Source: Neorhizobium galegae bv. orientalis str. HAMBI 540
GTDB lineage: Bacteria; Pseudomonadota; Alphaproteobacteria; Rhizobiales; Rhizobiaceae
DNA: 64,000 nucleotides
Reading direction: 5' to 3'
NCBI RefSeq assembly: GCF_000731315.1
Contig: NZ_HG938354.1
Span: forward strand, 186,001-250,000
Within the stretch, counting starts at the first letter, position 1, and each line of letters begins with the position of its first letter. The position numbers and the translations under genes are program-made. The notes below the pieces were generated by a model. That model was not told where the DNA came from and did not search any database. It saw only the letters and a list, made by a program, of their open reading frames with translations. Positions 51,864 through 60,817 of the stretch are shown here, one piece after another.

Positions 51864-52011
51864 GGGGTCGGGTGATGCTCTGTTCCGCAGGCCTATGTTT
51901 TGCAGACATGCCCGCCTTTGGCAATGCGGCTCTAAAGGATGGCCGCCTACTCCGCATAAGGAATTCAAGGCCTTGGGGCTGGGCGCTTGCCATCCGGCAA
52001 GCTCCATAAAA

Positions 52012-52049
52012 CTTGCTTATTACTCCAGAAATAATCGGTCTTAGGCAAG
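52012..52049. promoter_or_regulatory. nested dyad in the LysR-SDR divergent gap
   Basis: Outer arms CTTGC (52012-52016) and GCAAG (52045-52049) enclose ATTA (52019-52022) and TAAT (52032-52035). It lies 47 bp before the SDR start, a position suited to a LysR activator site. Confidence 0.45.
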
Positions 52050-52095
52050 CCGTGAAAGCTTCGATACTGTCCACGCCAACAACAAGGGGATCAGA

Positions 52096-52875
52096 ATGTC
52101 ATTCTCCGATTACAGGACCGCACTGGTTACCGGCGCATCGTCCGGCATCGGCGCTGCCGTCGTCGAGCGTCTCCGCGCCGAGAATATCGAAGTACACGCG
52201 ATCGCTCGTAGTGCTGACGCCCTCAATGAACTCGCCGAGCGTACGGGCTGTATCGCGCATGTCATCGACGTCACCGACCGTGCCGCGATCGCTGAACTTG
52301 CCGGCAGCGTCCAGTTCGACATTCTGATCAACAATGCCGGCGTCGACCGGCCGAAGAAGTTTCTGCAGGCGGATGCCGAAGACATCGATCTGCTGGTCGA
52401 CGTCAATCTGCGCGCCGTCCTGCATATCTGCCGCCTGATCGTTCCCGGCATGGTCGAGCGTGACCGCGGCCATGTCGTCAACATTTCCTCGATCGCCGGC
52501 AACTACAATTTCGGCGGCAATTCCATCTATCATGCGGTCAAATCCGGCGTCGCCATGCTGTCCAATCAGCTCAGGATCGACGCATTCGGCAAACGCGTCC
52601 GCGTGACGGAAATCTGCCCGGGGCGTGTCGCGACGGATATCTTCAACCACGTGCACGGCAACGATCCGAGCGTGCACGAACGTTTCATCGACGGGTTCGA
52701 GCTGCCGCAGGCATCCGACATCGCCGACGCGATCGCCTTTGCGATCGCCGCACCGGTTGCCGTCAATATCGGCCATATGGAGATCACCCCGACATTGCAG
52801 GTAATGGGCGGGCTGCAGACTGCCAGGCCCGAAACCTCCGCAGCCGTCTACGAAGCTGAAGGCGCGAAGCGGTGA
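52096..52875 (+). CDS. SDR-family oxidoreductase
   Basis: A 259-residue short-chain dehydrogenase. TGASSGIG at 12-19, NNAGVD near 80 and the catalytic Y145-K149 (YHAVK) are intact. It opens the operon, and its stop overlaps the first permease start as ATGA, so it is bound to the importer genes. It may oxidise or reduce the imported hydroxy compound. Related to serine/3-hydroxy acid dehydrogenases (YdfG type), but the substrate is open. Confidence 0.92.
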   Translation: MSFSDYRTALVTGASSGIGAAVVERLRAENIEVHAIARSADALNELAERTGCIAHVIDVTDRAAIAELAGSVQFDILINNAGVDRPKKFLQADAEDIDLLVDVNLRAVLHICRLIVPGMVERDRGHVVNISSIAGNYNFGGNSIYHAVKSGVAMLSNQLRIDAFGKRVRVTEICPGRVATDIFNHVHGNDPSVHERFIDGFELPQASDIADAIAFAIAAPVAVNIGHMEITPTLQVMGGLQTARPETSAAVYEAEGAKR

Positions 52876-53579
52876 CCGGCTTTGATCTATCCGCGATCCT
52901 GACCAATTCCGACTATCGCGCGATGCTGCTGCACGGCATCGAGACGACCTTCGCCATCTATGTCGGTTCGTGGCTGCTGGCGATGACGCTTGCGATCCTG
53001 CTGCTGGCGTTCCGCATGTCACCGGTCAGGATCGGCGAGCCCATCGTCAAGGCCTACATCTCCTACCACCGCAACGTGCCGACCCTGGTGCAACTGATGC
53101 TGTGGTATTTCGGGATCTTCACGCTGCTGCCGCAGGGCCTGACGAATTGGCTGACGGATCACAATGCGGAGGCGATCTTCGCGATCATCGGCCTTGGACT
53201 GTGCCAGGCAGCCTATTTCAGCGAGGACCTGCGGTCCGGCTTACGCTCCGTCAGCCCGGGCCAGATGGAAGCCGCCAAGGCCCTCGGTCACGGCTATATC
53301 TCGGCCCTGCGCTTCGTGGTCATGCCGCAAGGCGTGCGCAATGCCTTGCCGCCGCTGATCAATCACAGCGTTTCGCTGTTCAAGAACAGCAGTCTGGCGA
53401 TTGTCGTCGGCGCTTCGGAGCTGACGCACGCGGTCAAGGAGATTGAAAACCTCAGCTTCCGGACTTTCGAAATCTACCTGGTCGGCACGGTCCTCTACCT
53501 GTTCTTCTCGCTCATCATCATGGGGGCCGGTGCTTATCTGTCGATGCGCGCAGATCCGGCTCGGAGAGCGCGCGCATGA
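52872..53579 (+). CDS. amino-acid-type ABC permease 1 (HisM/GlnP family)
   Basis: A 235-residue membrane protein of the polar-amino-acid transporter family. Four to five membrane helices; the EAA loop reads EAAKALGHGYISALRFVVMPQ with the family's QG pair after it. ATGA overlaps on both sides. It forms the channel with permease 2. Confidence 0.92.
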   Translation: MTGFDLSAILTNSDYRAMLLHGIETTFAIYVGSWLLAMTLAILLLAFRMSPVRIGEPIVKAYISYHRNVPTLVQLMLWYFGIFTLLPQGLTNWLTDHNAEAIFAIIGLGLCQAAYFSEDLRSGLRSVSPGQMEAAKALGHGYISALRFVVMPQGVRNALPPLINHSVSLFKNSSLAIVVGASELTHAVKEIENLSFRTFEIYLVGTVLYLFFSLIIMGAGAYLSMRADPARRARA

Positions 53580-54337
53580 TCCAGGACATCATCACCATCA
53601 TCCATGACTATTGGCTGCTCCTTCTGATCGGGCAATATCCCAACGGGCCGCTGGGCGGGCTCGCCAATACGATCATCCTCTCCCTGCTGGCGATCCTGCT
53701 TGCCTTTCCTGTCAGCATTCTTCTCGCCCTGGCACGCCTTTCAAAATGGCGGGCGTTGAGATGGCCGGTGACGGGCCTCGTCTATGTCACCCGCGGCGTG
53801 CCGCTGCTGATGCTCATTCTGTGGTGCTATTTCCTGGTTCCGCTCTGGACCGGTGCCGACGTACCAAGCTTCCTGATCATGCTTGTGACGCTGGTCGTCT
53901 ACGAGGGGGCGTTCCTGAGCGAAGTGGTGCGGGCTGGCATCGTCTCGTTGGGCCAGGGCCAGATGGATGCGGCAAGGGCGCTCGGCCACAGCCATCTCAG
54001 CGCAATGCGCTTCGTAATCCTGCCGCAGGCGCTCTACAACATGATCCCGAGCATGATCTCGACATTCGTCTCGACGATCAAGGACACGACCCTCGGTTAC
54101 GTGATCAACGTGCCGGACCTGACCTTCGCGGCAAGCCAGGTGAACAACCAGCTGTTCACCCAGCCCTTCCAGGTCTTCATCATCCTGGCTGCCGTCTACT
54201 ACGCGCTCTGCTGGAGCCTGACCTATGTGGCCAACAGCCTCGAGCGGCGCATTGCACGCCGCCGCGCAGGTCCGCGTCGCAACGCTCGCCTTGCCACCGA
54301 GGCCGTCCCCCTCAAAACACTTGTGGAGCAGCCATGA
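53576..54337 (+). CDS. amino-acid-type ABC permease 2
   Basis: A 253-residue membrane protein; the loop [21 protein letters not shown] is the same EAA motif as in permease 1. The C-terminus is an arginine-rich cytoplasmic tail. ATGA overlap with the ATPase gene. Confidence 0.92.
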   Translation: MIQDIITIIHDYWLLLLIGQYPNGPLGGLANTIILSLLAILLAFPVSILLALARLSKWRALRWPVTGLVYVTRGVPLLMLILWCYFLVPLWTGADVPSFLIMLVTLVVYEGAFLSEVVRAGIVSLGQGQMDAARALGHSHLSAMRFVILPQALYNMIPSMISTFVSTIKDTTLGYVINVPDLTFAASQVNNQLFTQPFQVFIILAAVYYALCWSLTYVANSLERRIARRRAGPRRNARLATEAVPLKTLVEQP

Positions 54338-55101
54338 CGATGCCAGTTTCCCAGCTGCAGGATGGCCAGGCCATCCGCCTTTCGGATGTCTGCAAGAGCT
54401 ACGGCGACTATCCGGTCCTGCGCAACATCAACGCCGAGGTCGGCCGCGGCGAGGTCGTTGTGATCTGCGGGCCATCCGGTTCCGGCAAGTCCACGCTGAT
54501 CCGCACCGTCAACCGGCTGGAGGAAATCAATAGCGGATCGATCAACTTCGAGGGCCAGAATATTCATGCCCCGATGCGCGGACGCGAACTGAACCGGCTG
54601 CGCAGCAGGATCGGGTTTGTGTTTCAGAGCTTCAACCTCTTTCCGCATCTCTCGGCGGTCGAGAACGTCTCTATGTCGCCGATCCGGGTGAAGGGTGTTT
54701 CTGCGGACGTCGCTCGCGACAAAGCCATCAAGCTGCTCGATCGTGTCGGGCTTGCCGACAAAGCGAATTCCTATCCAGGCCAGCTATCCGGCGGGCAGCA
54801 GCAGCGCGTGGCGATTGCCCGGGCACTTGCTATGGAACCACCGGTCATGCTCTTCGACGAGCCGACCAGCGCGCTCGACCCGGAAATGGTGGGCGAGGTG
54901 CTGAGCGTCATGAAGAGCCTGGCTGCCGAGGGTATGACCATGCTCTGCGTCACCCACGAGATGGGCTTTGCCCGCGATGTCGCAGACCGCATCTGGTTCA
55001 TCGATGCGGGCGAGATCCTCGAAATGGCGCCGCCCAAGGATTTCTTCCAGAACCCTCGTCATCCCCGCGCCCAACGGTTCCTGTCCGATCTGCGCCATTG
55101 A
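54334..55101 (+). CDS. amino-acid-type ABC ATP-binding protein (GlnQ-like)
   Basis: A 255-residue ATPase. [24 protein letters not shown] and [19 protein letters not shown] are Walker A, signature and Walker B. It has the short form typical of the polar-amino-acid family, without a TOBE domain. The longer in-frame reading from 53611 runs antisense to permease 2 codons and is discarded; the ATG at 54334 is ATGA-coupled. Confidence 0.94.
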   Translation: MTMPVSQLQDGQAIRLSDVCKSYGDYPVLRNINAEVGRGEVVVICGPSGSGKSTLIRTVNRLEEINSGSINFEGQNIHAPMRGRELNRLRSRIGFVFQSFNLFPHLSAVENVSMSPIRVKGVSADVARDKAIKLLDRVGLADKANSYPGQLSGGQQQRVAIARALAMEPPVMLFDEPTSALDPEMVGEVLSVMKSLAAEGMTMLCVTHEMGFARDVADRIWFIDAGEILEMAPPKDFFQNPRHPRAQRFLSDLRH

Positions 55102-55133
55102 CCAATCAAGACATCATAACAAGGAGAACAGCA

Positions 55134-55970
55134 ATGAACTGGAAATGCCTGACACTAACCATCGCATTGGCAGCGGCCGGTGCCGCTTCGCCGGCGGTCG
55201 CGGACCAACTCGACACGATCCTGGCCAGCAAGACGTTGCGCTGCGCTACGTTTGCCGACGTTCCGCCATTCGCCGCTCCGGATGTGAAGACGCGCGAGAT
55301 GGTCGGGTTCGACGTCGATCTCTGCAATGCCATCGCCAAGGAACTCGGCGTCAAGGCTGAAGTGAAGCCGGTTTCGGTCGAAGCCCGCGTGCCGGAAGTC
55401 AAACTTGGCCGCGTCGACATCACGGTTGCCAATCTTGCCTATACCCAGGGCCGCGCCGAGCAGATCCAATTCAGCGATCCCTATTATCTCGCCAAGGAAA
55501 TGCTGATCGTTCCAGTCGACGATGCCGGCAAGAAGAAGTCCGACTACGAAGGCCAGCGCGTCGCCTCCACCAAGGGTTCGACATCGGAAATGTCGATCAA
55601 GCTCAACAAGTCCGATCCGCTGACCTTCCAGGACACCGGCTCCGCCTATCTCGCCGTCCAGCAGGGCAAGGCACGCGGCATGGTCGCCAACACCATGACC
55701 ACGACCAAGCTGGTGAACGAATCCAAGACAAAGGGCAAGCCGATGCGGATGATCGAGGAGCCGATGCTCTTCCAGCCAATCGGTATCGGCATGGCCAAGG
55801 ACAATCCCGCCCTGACCGCCAAGGTCAACGAAATCCTGCGCAAGCTCGACACGTCCGGCGATCTCAACAAGATCTGGGACAAGTGGCTTGGCCAAGACAC
55901 CGAATACAAGATGACCCGCACCGACAAGGTAGTGCCGCTTTCCGAACTGAAGTTCGACCCAATCCCGTAA
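55134..55970 (+). CDS. amino-acid-type ABC substrate-binding protein
   Basis: A 278-residue periplasmic protein. MNWKCLTLTIALAAAGAAS ends a Sec signal with cleavage near AVA-DQ. MVGFDVDLCNAIAKELGV and ANLAYTQGRAEQIQFSDPYY are the family 3 binding protein signatures. AAGGAGAA precedes the ATG at 55134. A ligand that is both amino- and hydroxy-acid-like would explain why sugar acid enzymes follow. Confidence 0.93.
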   Translation: MNWKCLTLTIALAAAGAASPAVADQLDTILASKTLRCATFADVPPFAAPDVKTREMVGFDVDLCNAIAKELGVKAEVKPVSVEARVPEVKLGRVDITVANLAYTQGRAEQIQFSDPYYLAKEMLIVPVDDAGKKKSDYEGQRVASTKGSTSEMSIKLNKSDPLTFQDTGSAYLAVQQGKARGMVANTMTTTKLVNESKTKGKPMRMIEEPMLFQPIGIGMAKDNPALTAKVNEILRKLDTSGDLNKIWDKWLGQDTEYKMTRTDKVVPLSELKFDPIP

Positions 55971-56026
55971 TCGTCTCTCGCTCGGCTCTGCCTGAACTCA
56001 ATCGCAAATCAACGAAGGCTGCAGGT

Positions 56027-56043
56027 GGCGGGACGTGCCCGCC
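56027..56043. other. GC-rich hairpin between binding protein and RraA-like gene
   Basis: GGCGGG and CCCGCC pair around a 5-nt loop, 57 bp after the binding protein stop. No T tract follows. It probably stabilises or partly attenuates the transcript rather than ending it. Confidence 0.4.
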
Positions 56044-56070
56044 GCCGGTCTTGCCATGGGAGATTTTTTC

Positions 56071-56745
56071 ATGATCCATATCAAAGACATCGCAGAACGG
56101 CCAAGCAAGGCCGATATCGAAGCGGTCGCCAAATTCTCGCCGGCCACGATCCATGAAGCGCAGGGGCGCAGGGGCGCGCTTTCCTCACGCCTCAAGCCGG
56201 TCGACTATCGCATGAAGCTGTGCGGCCCGGCCTTTACTGTCAAATGTGCACCGCGCGACAACATCATGTTGCAGCTTGCCATCAACTACGCCAAACCGGG
56301 CGATATCATCGTCGTGTCTGCGGGCGAGTTTGAAGAGGCCGGCTCTTTCGGCGATGTTCTTGCCAATGCCTGCCTTGCAAAGGGCATCGGCGGCCTGGTG
56401 ACCGATACCGGGGTCCGTGACACGTTGCAACTCCGGGAGCTTGGCTTCCCGGTCTTTTCGCTCAGCGTCTGCATCAAGGGCACCGTCAAGGAAACCATCG
56501 CTGCCGTCAACGATCCGGTTATCGTCGGCGGAGAGATCATCAATCCGGGCGATATCATCGTCGGCGATGCTGATGGCCTCGTTGTCGTGCGCCGCGCCGA
56601 GGCGCAAGAGGCAGCGCGTCTGTCGCAGGCCCGCGAAGATGCGGAAGCCGGTTATATCGAAGCCTACAAACAGGGAAAGTCGGTCATCGAGGTCAGCAAG
56701 CTGGAACCGGTGTTGAAAGCCAAGGGACTTGTCGTCGATATCTGA
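56071..56745 (+). CDS. RraA-like protein (possible HMG/CHA aldolase)
   Basis: A 224-residue member of the RraA/demethylmenaquinone methyltransferase-like family. GDVLANACLAKGIGGLVTDTGVRD holds the G-x-x-x-A and D-x-x-x-R-D residues that bind metal and substrate in the 4-hydroxy-4-methyl-2-oxoglutarate aldolase branch. In a sugar-acid operon an aldolase or decarboxylase role is more likely than RNase E inhibition. GGGAGA precedes the ATG at 56071; an in-frame start at 56035 is less likely. Confidence 0.87.
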   Translation: MIHIKDIAERPSKADIEAVAKFSPATIHEAQGRRGALSSRLKPVDYRMKLCGPAFTVKCAPRDNIMLQLAINYAKPGDIIVVSAGEFEEAGSFGDVLANACLAKGIGGLVTDTGVRDTLQLRELGFPVFSLSVCIKGTVKETIAAVNDPVIVGGEIINPGDIIVGDADGLVVVRRAEAQEAARLSQAREDAEAGYIEAYKQGKSVIEVSKLEPVLKAKGLVVDI

Positions 56746-56798
56746 GCAGGCGCTCCAGATGTCGCAGCATTTTTCCTGCTCAAGGAACGAGGTATCCG

Positions 56799-57566
56799 AT
56801 GAGCTATTCCCTGTTTGATCTGACCGGTTTGCGAGCCTTGGTGACGGGTTCGTCGCAGGGTATCGGCTTTGCGCTTGCCAGAGGCCTCGCGGAACACGGA
56901 GCTTCCATCGTCCTGAACGGCCGTGACAGGGCCAAGCTCGAGACCGCTGCAGGACAGCTCAAGGAAACTGGTGTGACGGTTTCGGTATCTGACTTCGACG
57001 TTACGGACGCCGAGGCCGTGAAGCGCGGGGTCGATGCGATCGAGGCCGAAGTCGGTGCGATCGACATCCTGGTCAACAATGCCGGGATGCAGTTCCGCAG
57101 CCCGCTCGAGGATTTCCCCATCGACCGCTGGGAGCAGTTGCTGAAGACCAACGTCTCCAGTGTCTTCTACGTTGGCCAGGCGGTGGCCAAGCACATGATC
57201 GGCCGCGGACGTGGCAAGATCATCAACATCGCTTCGGTGCAGAGCGAACTCGCGCGCCCCGGCATCGCTCCCTATACGGCGACGAAAGGGGCGGTGAAGA
57301 ACCTGACGCGCGGCATGTGCACCGACTGGGCCAAGCACGGCCTGCAGATCAATGCGCTCGCGCCCGGCTACTTTAAGACGCCGTTGAACCAGGCACTGGT
57401 CGACAGCCAGGAATTCTCGTCCTGGCTTGAGAAACGCACGCCCGCCGGACGCTGGGGCGATGTCGAGGAACTGGTCGGTGCGGCCGTCTTCCTGTCAAGC
57501 AAGGCCTCTTCCTTCGTCAACGGACACACGCTCTATGTCGATGGCGGCATCACCACCAGCCTCTGA
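56799..57566 (+). CDS. idnO: gluconate 5-dehydrogenase-like SDR
   Basis: A 255-residue SDR. TGSSQGIG near 17-24, NNAGMQFRSPLED and the YTATKGAVKNLTRGM segment with the catalytic Tyr and Lys are those of 5-keto-D-gluconate reductases (IdnO/Gno). It reduces 5-ketogluconate to gluconate, the step after L-idonate 5-dehydrogenase, whose gene is two further downstream. Its last codons overlap the start of the ruined gluconokinase gene. Confidence 0.88.
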   Translation: MSYSLFDLTGLRALVTGSSQGIGFALARGLAEHGASIVLNGRDRAKLETAAGQLKETGVTVSVSDFDVTDAEAVKRGVDAIEAEVGAIDILVNNAGMQFRSPLEDFPIDRWEQLLKTNVSSVFYVGQAVAKHMIGRGRGKIINIASVQSELARPGIAPYTATKGAVKNLTRGMCTDWAKHGLQINALAPGYFKTPLNQALVDSQEFSSWLEKRTPAGRWGDVEELVGAAVFLSSKASSFVNGHTLYVDGGITTSL

Positions 57567-57741
57567 GGCAGGAGCCTTCGGGCCGATCGTCGTGATGGGC
57601 GTCTCGGGCTGCGGCAAGTGCGACGCTCGAGCTTCCGACTACGGAGCCGGACGTTGCGACCATCGATATCAACAGTCACTGGACTCCATCATTGCGATGG
57701 CCGTGACGCTACTGGCCGCCCGCAAGGGGCGCGCAAGCTGA
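57541..57741 (+). pseudogene. gluconokinase (gntK/idnK) remnant
   Basis: Starting at an ATG inside the end of idnO, one frame gives FGPIVVMGVSGCGK, the P-loop of gluconokinase. It then jumps to ATLELPTTEPDVATIDIN in a different frame, and to QSLDSIIAMAVTLLAARKG back in the first frame: the C-terminus of the same enzyme. About 110 residues between P-loop and tail are deleted, and at least one frameshift remains. The gene cannot make an active kinase. Functional neighbours on either side show the operon once phosphorylated gluconate itself. Confidence 0.82.
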
Positions 57742-57761
57742 ACAGGACTTCTGGAGGAAAC

Positions 57762-58709
57762 ATGAGCAAGCCCGATATTCTTCTGATCGGCCCATATCCG
57801 GAATGGGATCTGGTCGAACTGGAAGTGCAGTACAATGTCTTGAAGCTTTACGAGGCCGTCGACCGCGATGCCTTCGTGAGCGAACACGCCGCCGATATCC
57901 GCGCCATCGCCACGCGCGGGGAGCTCGGCGCTTCCGCCGACCTGATCGGCAAGCTGCCGAAGCTCGAGCTCGTCTCGGTCTATGGGGTCGGTTACGATGC
58001 GGTCAACCTGGACGCCTGCCGGCAACGGGGCATCAATGTCACCAATACGCCCGATGTGCTGACCAATGACGTGGCCGATCTCGGCGTGGCGATGATGCTG
58101 GTCCAGTCGCGCGGCATGATCGGCGCCGAGGCCTGGGTCCGGGACGGAAGCTGGGAGACACAAGGCCTCTATCCCCTGAAGCGCCGGGTCTGGGGCCGCA
58201 AGGCGGGGGTTCTTGGCCTTGGCCGTATCGGTTTCGAAGTCGCCAAGCGCCTTAAGGGCTTCGACATGGACATCGCCTATAGCGACGTGTCAGCCAAGCC
58301 GTATGCGGAAGACATGACCTTCATCTCTGATCCAGTGGAACTGGCCCGGCGTTCCGACTTCCTGTTCGTGACGCTGGCCGCGTCGGCGGCCACGCGTCAT
58401 ATCGTTTCGAAGAACGTGATCGCCGCCCTCGGTCCGGAAGGCATGCTGATCAACATCTCGCGCGCCTCCAATATCGATGAGGAAGCGCTGCTCGCCGCAC
58501 TCGAAGGCGGAGCGCTCGGATCTGCGGCACTCGACGTGTTCGAAGGCGAGCCGAAGCTCAATCCGCGTTTCCTCGAACTCGGCAACGTGCTGGTGCAACC
58601 GCATCACGCATCCGGCACGATCGAGACCCGCAAGGCGATGGGCAAGCTGGTGCGCGACAACCTTGCCGCCCACTTCGCCGGCGCCGCCCTGCCGACACCC
58701 GTTCTCTGA
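57762..58709 (+). CDS. 2-hydroxyacid dehydrogenase (GhrB/HPR-like)
   Basis: A 315-residue D-isomer-specific 2-hydroxyacid dehydrogenase. GVLGLGRIGFEVAKRL binds NAD(P); the catalytic Arg (INISRASNID), Glu (EGEPKLNPR) and His (QPHHASGT) are all present. Substrates of close relatives are glyoxylate, hydroxypyruvate and 2-keto-gluconate. CTGGAGGAAAC precedes the ATG at 57762; the longer start at 57618 reads through the kinase remnant. In this operon 2-ketogluconate reduction to gluconate is a fitting role. Confidence 0.9.
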   Translation: MSKPDILLIGPYPEWDLVELEVQYNVLKLYEAVDRDAFVSEHAADIRAIATRGELGASADLIGKLPKLELVSVYGVGYDAVNLDACRQRGINVTNTPDVLTNDVADLGVAMMLVQSRGMIGAEAWVRDGSWETQGLYPLKRRVWGRKAGVLGLGRIGFEVAKRLKGFDMDIAYSDVSAKPYAEDMTFISDPVELARRSDFLFVTLAASAATRHIVSKNVIAALGPEGMLINISRASNIDEEALLAALEGGALGSAALDVFEGEPKLNPRFLELGNVLVQPHHASGTIETRKAMGKLVRDNLAAHFAGAALPTPVL

Positions 58710-58719
58710 GGATAAGTCC

Positions 58720-59751
58720 ATGAAAGCCGTCGTCATTCATGCCGCCAAGGATCTGCGCATCGAGGAACGGGAGGTCGAGGCGCTCGGCCCCGGGCAGGTG
58801 GAGGTCGCCATCGAGGCAGGCGGCATCTGCGGTTCCGACCTGCATTATTATAACCACGGCGGCTTCGGCACCGTGCGCGTCCGCGAGCCGATGATCCTCG
58901 GCCACGAGGTTGCAGGAACGATCAAGGCATTGGGGGCAGGCGTATCCGACCTTGCCGTCGGCGACCGGGTGGCGGTGTCGCCCAGCCGCCCCTGCAATGC
59001 CTGCGACTACTGCCTCAAGGGCCAGCAGAACCATTGCCTCAACATGCGCTTCTACGGCTCCGCCATGCCGATGCCGCACATCCAGGGGGCCTTCCGCGAG
59101 CGGCTGGTTGCCGAACAGTGGCAATGCCACAAGGTCGCCGATGGTGCCTCCATCCACGAAGCCGCGATGGCCGAACCTTTCGCTGTGGCGCTCCACGCCG
59201 TCGTCCGCGCTGGCGGGCTCGCCGACAAGCGGGTTCTTGTGACCGGCTGCGGCCCGATCGGTGCGCTGGCGATCATCGCGGCACGCGCCCATGGTGCCCG
59301 TGAGATCATAGCCACCGACGTGATGACCCCTGTACTCGAGACGGCGCTCCAGGTTGGTGCCGACCGGGTGATCAACGTCGCGAACCAGCCCGAGGAACTG
59401 GCCTCCCACTCGGCCAACAAGGGTTATTTCGACGTTCAGTTCGAGGCATCGGGAAACCAGAGCGCATTGCGTTCGGGGCTGGAGGTGCTGAAGCCGCGCG
59501 GCATCCTCGTCCAACTCGGGCTCGGCGGCGACGTGTCGATCCCGCAGAACATGGTGGTGGCCAAGGAGATCGAGATGAAGGGCACTTTCCGCTTCCACGA
59601 CGAGTTCGGCCTGGCGGTCGACCTGATTGGAAGGAAAAGGGTCGACCTGAAGCCGCTGCTCACCGGAACCTATCCCCTCGAAGACGCCGTCAAGGCATTC
59701 GAGGCGGCCGGTGACCGGACGCGATCGATGAAGGTGCAACTCGCGTTTTGA
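58720..59751 (+). CDS. idnD: L-idonate 5-dehydrogenase
   Basis: A 343-residue zinc-dependent medium-chain dehydrogenase. Catalytic zinc residues C37 (GICGSD) and H62-E63 (GHE), structural cysteines C92, C95, C98 and C106, and the NAD loop VTGCGPIGALAI are intact. It has the HYYNHGGFGTVRVREPM segment characteristic of idonate dehydrogenases rather than sorbitol ones. It oxidises L-idonate to 5-ketogluconate for IdnO. Last gene of the operon, 10 bp after the previous one; converges with the peptide importer. Confidence 0.9.
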   Translation: MKAVVIHAAKDLRIEEREVEALGPGQVEVAIEAGGICGSDLHYYNHGGFGTVRVREPMILGHEVAGTIKALGAGVSDLAVGDRVAVSPSRPCNACDYCLKGQQNHCLNMRFYGSAMPMPHIQGAFRERLVAEQWQCHKVADGASIHEAAMAEPFAVALHAVVRAGGLADKRVLVTGCGPIGALAIIAARAHGAREIIATDVMTPVLETALQVGADRVINVANQPEELASHSANKGYFDVQFEASGNQSALRSGLEVLKPRGILVQLGLGGDVSIPQNMVVAKEIEMKGTFRFHDEFGLAVDLIGRKRVDLKPLLTGTYPLEDAVKAFEAAGDRTRSMKVQLAF

Positions 59752-59839
59752 CAGTGCGTAGTCAGCAACGAAACCATGAGTTCGAAGAAACCGTCCGGTT
59801 GGGCGATTGGTTGGTAATTGGCCACGCCAACCACCGTAA

Positions 59840-60817
59840 TCAACGTGCGGTTCCGGCCTCTGCATGGTGGCAGGCAGTCAGCAATCCCGGGGCAGCCGTC
59901 CTTGCCGTCAGTCCGGGCTCCTGTTCCGCGCAGATCGAAGTGGCCTTCCAGCAACGCGTCCGAAATCGGCATCCGCTCGGGGGATTGGCAGGGCTTGGAA
60001 GATCACCTTGCAGCACGATGCGCTTGCGATGACCACGAAGTCTTGGGTCCGGTGTCGGAACGGCCGACATCAGGGCCTGCGTATAGGGATGTGCCGGCGC
60101 GCTGAAGATCGATTGCTTCGGCCCGGTCTCGATGATTTTGCCGAGATACATGACCATCACACGGTCCGCGACGTGCCGCACGACGGCAAGGTCGTGCGCG
60201 ACGAAAAGCATCGCCAGATTGCGCTCGCGCCTCAGCCTGGCGAGCAGATTGACGACCTGTGCCTGAACCGAGACGTCGAGGGCGGAGACCGGTTCGTCGC
60301 AGACGAGGAGTGTCGGGTTGAGTGTCAGGGCGCGCGCAATTCCAAGCCGCTGCCGCTGGCCGCCTGAAAATTCCGAAGGATAGCGGTCCGCATGTTCCGC
60401 ACGCAGCCCCACGGATTCAAGCAGCTTGACCGTCTCTTCCCGCCAGCGGGCCTTTGGCATGGCGCCGGGATGCAGCGCCCACGGTTCGGAGATCAGCCGG
60501 TCGACCCGCATGCGCGGATTAAGTGACTGGTATGGGTCCTGGAAGACGACCTGCATCTTGCGGCGCAATTCATGCAGCTCCCTTCCGCTCGCTTTTGTGA
60601 TTTCCACGCCATCGAGAACGGCGCTGCCGCTGGTCGCCGGCCCGAGCTTCAGGAGCGTCCTGACCAGGGAAGTCTTGCCGCAACCGCTTTCGCCGACAAG
60701 GCCGAGCGTCTCTCCGCGGGCGATCTCGAAGCTGACGTCGTCGACCGCGCGCACGGGCGTCGCGCCGCTGCCGAAGTGCCGGGAAAGGTTTTCGACTTTG
60801 AGAAGAGGCTGGTTCAT
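59840..60817 (-). CDS. peptide ABC ATP-binding protein 2 (DppF/OppF-like)
   Basis: A 325-residue ATPase. GESGCGKT (42-49), FSGGQRQRLGIARAL and LLVCDEPVSALD are present. The C-terminal oligo_HPY extension with CRFRTRC cysteines is a hallmark of DppF/OppF. ATGA overlap with the DppD-like gene upstream. Last gene of the operon; the 88-bp convergent gap beyond it (59752-59839) shows no clear terminator. Confidence 0.92.
   Translation of the reverse strand: MNQPLLKVENLSRHFGSGATPVRAVDDVSFEIARGETLGLVGESGCGKTSLVRTLLKLGPATSGSAVLDGVEITKASGRELHELRRKMQVVFQDPYQSLNPRMRVDRLISEPWALHPGAMPKARWREETVKLLESVGLRAEHADRYPSEFSGGQRQRLGIARALTLNPTLLVCDEPVSALDVSVQAQVVNLLARLRRERNLAMLFVAHDLAVVRHVADRVMVMYLGKIIETGPKQSIFSAPAHPYTQALMSAVPTPDPRLRGHRKRIVLQGDLPSPANPPSGCRFRTRCWKATSICAEQEPGLTARTAAPGLLTACHHAEAGTAR

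Noticed and set aside
56027..56043. Terminator splitting the importer from the idn genes
   Set aside because: The stem is only 6 bp and lacks a T tract; a transcript-stability hairpin is more likely.
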